From: Clostridiales bacterium
GTDB taxonomy: Bacteria > Bacillota > Clostridia > Oscillospirales > Oscillospiraceae
NCBI GenBank assembly: GCA_021203685.1
Contig: JAJQAS010000087.1
Coordinates: 1-5,048 of the forward strand
DNA length: 5,048 bases
Reading direction: 5' to 3'
The translations under genes were made by a program, and so were the position numbers. The notes under the pieces are model-generated. The model was not told where the DNA came from and searched no databases. It saw only the letters and a list, made by a program, of their open reading frames with translations. Below are positions 1 to 5,048 of the stretch, piece after piece; the stretch's first letter is position 1, and each line of letters begins with the position of its first letter.

Positions 1-1835
1 TTGCCGGTGGAGCTGCTGCTGGACGTGCCGGAGCTGGAGCTGCCGGAGTTGGAGCTATCCGACGAACTGGAACTGCCGCTGCCCGACGAACCGGAGCTGG
101 ACGAGTTGGAACTGCTGCTCGATGCGGACTTCACCGTGATGGTGATGTTCTTGGTGGCCTGGGTGTAGGTGTCGGTAGCAAGGGCGGTGACCTTGATGGT
201 GGCGGTGCCCGCCCCCACGATGGTGACCTTGCCGTTGGTGTCTACCGTGACCACGTTGGTGTTGCTGGAGGCGTAGTCCAGCGCGCCGTCGCCGGTGGAC
301 TGGGCGTCCAGGTAGAAGGAGCCGTCGCCCACCGTCTTGGTGTAGGAGGAGGTGCCGGTGATGGTCTGGGCCTGCTCCACTGTGGAGGCCACGCCGCCGT
401 AAAGGATCACATAGGTGCCCACTTCCACGTTTTCATACACCTGCTGGGCCAGGTCCAGGGGCATATTGATGCACCCGTGGGAGCCGGATTCCAAATAGAC
501 ATCGCCGCCGAACTCGTCCTCGGAGCGCCAGGTGGCGTCGTGGAGGCCAATGCCGCCGTTAAAGGGCATCCAGTAGCTGACCCAGTCGTGGTAGTCCTCG
601 CCGTTGAGCCAGCGGTCGGTCTCCATGGAGTCGATGGTGTACAGCCCCGTGGGGGTGGAGCAGCCAGTGGCCACGTCGCCGGAGCAAATGTCCCCCTCGG
701 CGATCAGTTCGCCGTCCTTGTAGAGCCACAGGTGCTGGCTGTCCAGGTCCACCTCCACGTAGCTGCCGCCCAGGTCGGTGGTGCCCTCGATGCCCACCGA
801 GGTGGAAGCGTAGGGGGCGTCCCGCTGGCCGTCGGTCATGGTGTCCACGCAGTCGATGATGTCGTTGTACAGCGCGTCGGTGTCCACCGTCTCATCGGAG
901 GCGGGGACGCTGACCTCCACAAAGTCGCCGGTGCTGGTGACGAACTGGGAGGTGGCGTTGTCGTGAACGGAATAGGTCTCGTACATCTGGCTCACATAGG
1001 ACTGGAGCTTGTCCCCGTTGACGGCGATGGTGATGCCGTCGTCCTCCACGTAGAGCCACTGGCTCAGCAGGTCGTAGCCGATCTCCTCGGTGCCGTAGAT
1101 GTCGGCACTCTCCACCGAGTAGGTGTAGACGATGCTTAGGTTCAGCTTGGTGTTGGCATCCTCCAGCGCCTGCTGCATCTCCTCACCCTCAGCGGTACGG
1201 ATCTCCGTGCCGTAGAGGCCGCTCTCCACCACGTCCAGGGTCTCCGCCAGGGTGCTGGCCTGCTGGACGATGGCGGCGGTCAGCTCGTCGGCGTCCACGG
1301 TGCCGCCCACGGTCTCCTCCTCGACGGTGAACTTGCCCATGGTCTCGCTGTAGACCAGTTTGGCGTCCACCGGAGTGACAGCGGACAGGGCGTCCAGCTC
1401 GTCCCAGGCGGACACCACTGCGGCCAGCGCCGTCTCGTCACAGGTGAAGAGGGTCTCGTCGGTCAGCTCCAGGTCGGCGGCGGACAGCTCCGCCGCGTCG
1501 GTCTTGTTCTGGGTGCGCACCAGCTTTTGCAGGTGGTTGTCGGAGCTGACCGCCAGCGAGATCGCTTCGCCGGTGACGGCCTGTTCCGAGTCGGCGAACT
1601 GCACCGTCAGCACGTATTCTTCCGCCAGGGCGGAGAGCTTGGCCTCCGCCTCCTGGGCGGTCAGGCCGGACACGTCCACGGAGTTCACTGTGGTGCCCTC
1701 ATAGAAGGTCTTGCCCCGGTTGGTGGCCAGCGTCAGCCGCACGGCCACGAAAATCAGCAGCCCCACGATGATGGCGACGATGATGACCAGCGCGGCGATC
1801 ATGGCGGTCAGTCGGTTCCGCTTGTTGTTTTCCAT
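1..1835 (-). CDS. Membrane-anchored L,D-transpeptidase (YkuD) with Big_2-like domain and Ser-rich tail; 3' end outside window
   Basis: This enzyme is predicted to make 3-3 (meso-DAP to meso-DAP type) peptidoglycan cross-links, or to attach proteins to the wall, on the outer face of the membrane. The frame is open from the ATG at 1835 to the left edge, 611 codons with no stop. Seen in order: a basic N-terminus and one hydrophobic segment (about residues 12-32) with no lipobox or obvious cleavage site, so a signal anchor; a region with VNSVDVSGLT (50-59) typical of the repeat preceding VanW/PG_binding_4 domains; a PG_binding_4-like region (about 232-330); the YkuD domain (about 358-481) with His432 in GLHDATW and the catalytic motif SHGCIN (nucleophile Cys455, His453); a Big_2-like Ig domain (about 487-569) with SSNTNVVTVDTNGKVT; then a Ser/Gly-rich tail (570 onward). 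The start is supported by AAGGGA six bases upstream. It lies 70 bases after the lipoprotein gene and is probably cotranscribed with it. Family assignment is firm; physiological role and the unseen C-terminus are not. Confidence 0.93.
   Translation of the reverse strand, partial: MENNKRNRLTAMIAALVIIVAIIVGLLIFVAVRLTLATNRGKTFYEGTTVNSVDVSGLTAQEAEAKLSALAEEYVLTVQFADSEQAVTGEAISLAVSSDNHLQKLVRTQNKTDAAELSAADLELTDETLFTCDETALAAVVSAWDELDALSAVTPVDAKLVYSETMGKFTVEEETVGGTVDADELTAAIVQQASTLAETLDVVESGLYGTEIRTAEGEEMQQALEDANTKLNLSIVYTYSVESADIYGTEEIGYDLLSQWLYVEDDGITIAVNGDKLQSYVSQMYETYSVHDNATSQFVTSTGDFVEVSVPASDETVDTDALYNDIIDCVDTMTDGQRDAPYASTSVGIEGTTDLGGSYVEVDLDSQHLWLYKDGELIAEGDICSGDVATGCSTPTGLYTIDSMETDRWLNGEDYHDWVSYWMPFNGGIGLHDATWRSEDEFGGDVYLESGSHGCINMPLDLAQQVYENVEVGTYVILYGGVASTVEQAQTITGTSSYTKTVGDGSFYLDAQSTGDGALDYASSNTNVVTVDTNGKVTIVGAGTATIKVTALATDTYTQATKNITITVKSASSSSSNSSSSGSSGSGSSSSSDSSNSGSSSSGTSSSSSTG
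3..128 (-). repeat. Low-complexity Ser/Gly-rich coding tract of the transpeptidase tail
   Basis: These 42 codons encode 30 Ser with scattered Gly, Asn, Thr, Asp and Ala, and the tract is still in frame at the edge. Serine is written with a mix of AGC, TCC, TCG and AGT, so the tract is repetitive in protein more than in DNA, although short blocks of alternating TCC and AGC recur. The likely role is a flexible, wall-embedded or glycosylated linker, either ending the protein or joining it to a further domain outside the window. Confidence 0.8.
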
Positions 1836-1841
1836 ATAATA

Positions 1842-1847
1842 TCCCTT
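1842..1847 (-). promoter_or_regulatory. Ribosome-binding site of the transpeptidase gene
   Basis: On the minus strand AAGGGA lies six bases before the ATG at 1835. It fixes this ATG over the in-frame Met12, which lies at the start of the hydrophobic segment and would lose the basic N-terminus. Confidence 0.75.
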
Positions 1848-1870
1848 GCCTCACTTGCATTCTCTGGACC

Positions 1871-1895
1871 TCTGCCCGATACCGATACGGGCAGA
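1871..1895. other. Perfect 8-bp inverted repeat between lipoprotein and transpeptidase genes
   Basis: TCTGCCCG (1871-1878) and CGGGCAGA (1888-1895) can pair fully around a 9-base loop. It starts 11 bases after the lipoprotein stop codon. No T-run follows on either strand, so it is not a standard intrinsic terminator. In a shared transcript it could be a 3'-end stabilising or processing hairpin that sets different amounts of the two messages, a weak terminator, or a protein-binding site. The structure is seen; the role is inference. Confidence 0.55.
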
Positions 1896-1905
1896 CGGGG
1901 AACGG

Positions 1906-3624
1906 TCAGTTCCCATAGGTCACAGGGGCCTCCAGCCCCAGATAGGTCAGGAAATCTGTGATGGAGTTGTACTCCTTGTTGCTCAGCGAGTCGTTGTAGA
2001 TGAACAGGTCAAAGCCGATGACGTAGTCGCTGTCCTCCACCACGATGTTGCCGGTGAGGATGGTGACGTCACACTCCTCGTCTTCGTCGTAGTAGGCCAG
2101 GCCGCCCACGCAGGCGGTGCCGTCCTCCGCAGAGACCACCGCGCTGGCCGCCTGGGTCAGCGTATACTCGTAGTCGTCTTCAAAGGTGCTGGCGAAGATC
2201 TCCAGATTCTCCTGGGTGATCTCCTCAATGTCGCGGCCGTCGGTGACGATGTTGGAGTACTCCATCTGGTAGTTGGCGGTGTACATAAAGATGTCCACCA
2301 CGCCGTTGGAGCCGCTTTCCACCTCCACGGTGTTGTACTTTTTCATCACGGGGATGGTGACGGTGACGCCGTCGTCGGTGACCATTTCGGTGGCCACCAG
2401 CCGGTCATAGCCCTCGATGGCTGTGGTCTCCAGCTCATCGGAGACCTCGGTCTCCTCCTCGTCGTCGTCAAAGTAGTCTTCGTAGTCCTCCTCGTCATCG
2501 TAGTCCTCGCCGTCCTCTTCGTCGTCAAAGCCCTCCAGGTAGTTGCGGCAGATGATGGCGTCCATAAAGACGGTGAACACGTCCTCAGCGATGTCGGTGT
2601 ATTCGGTAGACTCCGACGGCATACCGATGGACAGGTCGGCATCCGAATCGACGGGGTAGACGTTCAGGCAGTAGTTGACGCTGTCGTCCCGGCAGTCGGT
2701 CAGGTCCAGCGTGTAGCCGGAGTCCTCGTCGCCGCAGGTGACCAGCTTCATGGTCCAGTCGTTCCAGTCGCCGTAGGATTCCAGCTCGGTCAGGTCCTCG
2801 TAGGTCTCCTCATAGTCGTACCAGATGGTGTCCATCAGGTCGGCCATGGTCCAGCCGGAGGCGTCCAGCAGGGCGCTGAAGTTCTGCTCGATGTAGTCGC
2901 TCAGGAAGGTCTGGTAGGTGGACTTATCCTCCACCAGGCTCTCGTAGACCTCCAGCAGCTGGGTCTGCAAAGTGCCCAGCCCCAGGCTCAGGGTGCAGGT
3001 GCTGGAGCTGGTGGAGACTTCGTCCGCCGTGGCCTTTTTGATGCTCTTATAGACATTTTCCAGCAGCTCTTTCACCGCCGCGAAGCTGTCGCCGTCCAGG
3101 GTGGCCCAGGGGTCCTCCTGGAGCTGGATCAGGATGTAGTCCGTGGGGAAGCTCTCCGCCAGGTCGGCCAGTTCCTCCACAAAGTACTCACTGTCCTCCT
3201 CGTCGGTGTCCTTGAACCGCTCGGAGAGGTAGCTGGACGCCGTCACTACGTCCACATAGAGCTGGTCTCCGTCCACGAGCAGGGTGGTCAGGGTCTCGCC
3301 GTTTGCCATGGTCACGGTGAGAGACGCCTGTTTTGCGCTGGCGTACCACGCCCCGTCCAGGGTCATGGTGGTGGAGACGGCCTCGCCGGTCTCCTCGTCC
3401 AGGGAGTTGACCTGTAACGTGAAGGTGAAGTCCTCCAGGGCCTGGACGGCCTCAATGGTCTCAAACACGTCCATTGCCGTCTCACTGGTGTAGGTCTTGG
3501 TGACGGTGGTACTGGAACCGGAGGAACTGGCCGCGCTGCTGTCGGCGCTGGAAGAGCTGCCGCACCCCGCCAGGGAAAGGATCATCCCAAGGGCCAACAC
3601 AAACGCAATGATTCGATTTCGCAT
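1906..3624 (-). CDS. Large acidic surface lipoprotein of unknown function
   Basis: A 572-residue protein predicted to be exported by Sec, lipid-modified and held on the outer face of the membrane. The N-terminus has Arg2 and Arg4, a hydrophobic core, and lipobox LAGC with acceptor Cys21. A Ser/Thr/Ala-rich linker (22-43) follows. The body from about 44 begins with alternating polar and hydrophobic strands (FTFTLQVNSL, STTMTLDGAWY, LLVDGDQLYVDV) that recall LolA/LppX-like or DUF6612-type lipoproteins; this is a weak resemblance only. Residues 367-397 are almost all Asp, Glu and Tyr. The last part (about 398-572) looks like a separate alpha/beta domain, possibly PsbP/DUF1795-like by its strand pattern and final helix, with Cys505 and Cys518 close enough for a disulfide. 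No catalytic motif is visible. The ATG has AGGAG six bases upstream and its own promoter. The transpeptidase gene follows after 70 bases, which suggests an envelope role. Lipoprotein status is certain enough; the function is not recognised. Confidence 0.9.
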   Translation of the reverse strand: MRNRIIAFVLALGMILSLAGCGSSSSADSSAASSSGSSTTVTKTYTSETAMDVFETIEAVQALEDFTFTLQVNSLDEETGEAVSTTMTLDGAWYASAKQASLTVTMANGETLTTLLVDGDQLYVDVVTASSYLSERFKDTDEEDSEYFVEELADLAESFPTDYILIQLQEDPWATLDGDSFAAVKELLENVYKSIKKATADEVSTSSSTCTLSLGLGTLQTQLLEVYESLVEDKSTYQTFLSDYIEQNFSALLDASGWTMADLMDTIWYDYEETYEDLTELESYGDWNDWTMKLVTCGDEDSGYTLDLTDCRDDSVNYCLNVYPVDSDADLSIGMPSESTEYTDIAEDVFTVFMDAIICRNYLEGFDDEEDGEDYDDEEDYEDYFDDDEEETEVSDELETTAIEGYDRLVATEMVTDDGVTVTIPVMKKYNTVEVESGSNGVVDIFMYTANYQMEYSNIVTDGRDIEEITQENLEIFASTFEDDYEYTLTQAASAVVSAEDGTACVGGLAYYDEDEECDVTILTGNIVVEDSDYVIGFDLFIYNDSLSNKEYNSITDFLTYLGLEAPVTYGN

Positions 3625-3630
3625 AAATTT

Positions 3631-3637
3631 CTCCTTT
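3631..3637 (-). promoter_or_regulatory. Ribosome-binding site of the lipoprotein gene
   Basis: Minus-strand AAAGGAG with AGGAG core at 3631-3635, six bases before the ATG at 3624. Strong match and spacing, and it places the start exactly at the signal peptide. Confidence 0.85.
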
Positions 3638-3688
3638 TTGGCTTTATTACGAACAACTTTTCAGAGGGAAAGGTCAATTGTGCCTATC

Positions 3689-3716
3689 ATTGTACCACAA
3701 TAAAGCATACGGGCAA
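3689..3716 (-). promoter_or_regulatory. Sigma-A type extended -10 promoter for the lipoprotein (and probably transpeptidase) gene
   Basis: Read on the minus strand, TTGCCC (3711-3716, four of six to the -35 consensus) is separated by 16 bases from TACAAT (3689-3694, five of six to the -10 consensus). TGG directly before the -10 gives the TGn extended element. Start of transcription would fall near 3682, leaving a leader of about 58 bases with the AGGAG site near its end. No clear operator repeat is seen around it. Confidence 0.6.
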
Positions 3717-3758
3717 AAAAAGCAATAGGAATTTGTAAATTTTTAATGGAGATTTCAT

Positions 3759-4981
3759 TTACGCCCAGTTCTCCGCCCGCGCCAGCTCCACCAGCACCTC
3801 CACCATCTTACGCAGGGAGGCCACCGGCAGATACTCGTGGACGCCGTGGAAGTTGACGCCGCCGGTGGAGAGGTTGGGGCAAGGCAACCCCATGTAGCTC
3901 AGCCGCGCCCCGTCGGTGCCGCCCCGGATGGGGACGACCTTCGGCTCCACGCCAACCGCTCGAAATGCGTCGCCCGCCCGGTGGATCAGGTCCATATGCT
4001 CCGGCTCGATCTGCTCCCGCATGTTGTAATACATATCCCGGACGCGCAGTTCGGCCCGGCCCGGGCCGTATCGCCGGTTCAGGTAGTCCACAATGGAGAG
4101 CAGCAGCTCTTTCCGCGCCTCGAACTTCTGCCGGTCATGGTCCCGGATGAGCAGGCTCACCATGGCGTGAGTCTCGTTTCCCTTGATGTCGCAGACGTGG
4201 AAGAAGCCCTCGTAGCCCTCGGTGTGGGCGGGGGTCTCCGCCGGGGGCAGCAGACTGACGAACTCGCAGGCCATCAGCGCCGCGTTGACCATCTTGTCCT
4301 TGCCCTCGCCGGGGTGGATGTTTCGGCCCCGGAACAGCACCCCCGCGTTGGCGGCGTTGAAGTTCTCAAACTCCAGCTCTCCCAGCGCGCCGCCGTCCAC
4401 AGTGTAGGCGTATTCCGCGCCGAAGTGCTCCAGGTCGAAGTGGTCCACCCCCGCGCCCACTTCCTCGTCTGGGGTAAAGGCCAGCCACAGGGGGCCGTGG
4501 GCGATCTCCGGGTGGGCCAGAAGATACTCCGCCGCGCTGACGATCTCCGCCACGCCGGCCTTGTCGTCTGCACCTAACAGGGTGGTGCCGTCGGTGACCA
4601 CCAGTTCCTGTCCCACGTAGTTGTTCAGGCTGGGGAAGCTGGCAGGGGAGAGGGTAACGTTCTCCTTTCGTTCAGCACAATATCCTCCCCGGTGAAGGTG
4701 ACGATGCGGGGCCTGGCGTTGGCCCCCGGTGCGTCGGGGGAGGTGTCCATGTGGGCGATGAAGCCCAGGGGCGTGACCCCCTCGTAGCCGGGCGTGGCGG
4801 GGAGCAGGGCATACACATAGCCCCATTCATCCCGCCGGGCCTCCAGGCCCATCTCCCGCAGCTCGTCACAGAGGTGGTCGCCCAGCGCCAGCTGTTTGGC
4901 GGTGCTGGGGAAGGTGTCGCTGTCCTCCGCCGACTGGGTGTCGTAGGAGACGTAGTCCAAAAAACGTTGCAAAACGTCCAT
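3759..4981 (-). CDS. pepT: Peptidase T (tripeptide aminopeptidase, M20B), interrupted by a one-base frameshift
   Basis: Peptidase T is a cytosolic di-zinc aminopeptidase that removes the N-terminal residue from tripeptides for amino-acid recycling. The first frame runs from ATG 4981 to a TGA at 4625-4627 (118 residues, the last 13 out of family); the second carries the rest to TAA at 3759-3761. Joining them with one added base gives 407 residues, against 408 in E. coli PepT. In that numbering the motifs are HMDTSPD (metal His77, Asp79), GADDKAG (Asp139), TPDEEVG (catalytic Glu173, metal Glu174), TVDGG (Asp196), RGGTDGARLSYMGLPCPNLS and NFHGVHE (His379). These match E. coli positions within one residue. 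The ATG at 4981 begins MDVLQRFLDYVSYDTQS, aligning with the family N-terminus, and has AGGGA nine bases upstream; a TTG at 5008 would add nine residues without a binding site. As written, the product stops early and lacks most metal ligands, so the gene is inactive unless the shift is an error. No clear terminator follows. Confidence 0.92.
4664..4670 (-). other. Frameshift point in pepT (one missing base in an A run)
   Basis: On the minus strand the bases read CGAAAGG, the A run being + strand T 4666-4668. Reading through gives LNERRT, while the expected family text continues as ENVTLSP in the -1 frame. One more A would give GAA AAG GAG AAC, that is E-K-E-N, and join both halves without loss. 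The spot is fixed by homology on both sides to within a few codons. Confidence 0.85.
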
Positions 4982-4990
4982 CAGTTGTAT

Positions 4991-4995
4991 TCCCT
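4991..4995 (-). promoter_or_regulatory. Ribosome-binding site of pepT
   Basis: Minus-strand AGGGA, nine bases before the ATG at 4981. It decides between this ATG and the TTG at 5008, which has no purine-rich site ahead of it. Confidence 0.55.
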
Positions 4996-5048
4996 GTTCA
5001 TTTGTCAATGATGTGAAACTGGGAAAAGGGAAAGAGTTTATTGGTTAG

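Noticed and set aside
477..1139. Plus-strand open frame of 220 codons opposite the transpeptidase
   Set aside because: It is also in register antisense, ends exactly at a rare Leu CTA codon of the real gene, and shows Val/Gly/His-rich low-information protein. The YkuD motifs on the minus strand decide.
1846..3417. Plus-strand open frame of 523 codons opposite the lipoprotein gene
   Set aside because: It is codon-for-codon in register with the minus-strand gene, so it stays open merely because that gene avoids TTA, CTA and TCA codons over this stretch. The translation is Val/Gly/His/Asp-rich with no domain, and the opposite strand has a signal peptide, a lipobox and a ribosome-binding site.
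3715..3758. Intrinsic terminator for pepT before the seven-T run at 3715-3721
   Set aside because: Only a four-base A/T stem (AATT-TACA-AATT) can form ahead of it and it is not adjacent to the T-run; the run overlaps the -35 region of the next promoter.
3837..4577. Plus-strand open frame of 246 codons opposite pepT
   Set aside because: It is an antisense shadow in register with the pepT frame, whose peptidase motifs are unmistakable.
4668..4826. ATG at 4826 as the start of a separate 355-residue peptidase
   Set aside because: The first 53 or so residues are Arg/Pro/His-rich out-of-frame text opposite the true PepT N-terminus; peptidase homology in this frame begins only at the frameshift.
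5003..5008. TTGACA on the minus strand as a -35 box for pepT
   Set aside because: It matches the consensus, but a -10 at normal spacing would fall on the start codon and read ACTGAT; the gene start leaves no room for a transcript leader or its binding site.
5009..5048. Gene, RNA or promoter in the right-hand end
   Set aside because: The 40 bases are purine-rich on the plus strand but show no start with a binding site, no hairpin and no clear -10/-35 pair.

Overview
The window carries three genes, all on the minus strand. From right to left, in the order they are transcribed, they are a peptidase T gene (pepT), a large acidic lipoprotein gene, and an L,D-transpeptidase gene that runs off the left edge. 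Coding DNA is clearly GC-rich and the short gaps are AT-rich. Good AGGAG/AGGGA ribosome-binding sites, a Gram-positive type lipobox, a YkuD transpeptidase with a VanW-like peptidoglycan-binding domain and a Firmicute-style tripeptidase together suggest a GC-rich Clostridia member, such as a gut Oscillospiraceae relative. That placement is inference from gene style, not from a marker gene.

Right part (about 3759-4981): pepT, a cytosolic M20B metallopeptidase. All metal-binding and catalytic residues can be read, but the gene is split into two frames by one missing base in a short A run (+ strand T run at 4666-4668). Restoring one base gives a 407-residue protein with near-exact E. coli PepT spacing. 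It is either a recent frameshift mutation or a sequence error. The ATG at 4981 fits the family better than the TTG at 5008. The last 40 bases (5009-5048) show no gene or clear signal.

Middle (3625-3758, then 1906-3624): a 134-base AT-rich gap holds a good extended -10 promoter for the lipoprotein gene and no convincing pepT terminator. The lipoprotein has a clear signal peptide and lipobox, a Ser/Thr linker, a long acidic body, a run of almost only Asp/Glu/Tyr, and a separate C-terminal domain. Its function is not recognised.

Left part (1836-1905, then 1-1835): a 70-base gap contains a perfect 8-bp hairpin without a U-tract, then the L,D-transpeptidase. That protein has an N-terminal membrane anchor, peptidoglycan-binding-like regions, the YkuD catalytic domain (SHGCIN), a Big_2-like Ig domain and a Ser/Gly-rich tail that is still open at the window edge. 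Same strand, short gap and no terminator make a lipoprotein-transpeptidase transcription unit likely, both products acting outside the membrane in wall biology. I see no mobile element, CRISPR array, tRNA, rRNA or defence system. The long plus-strand open frames are shadows of these three genes.
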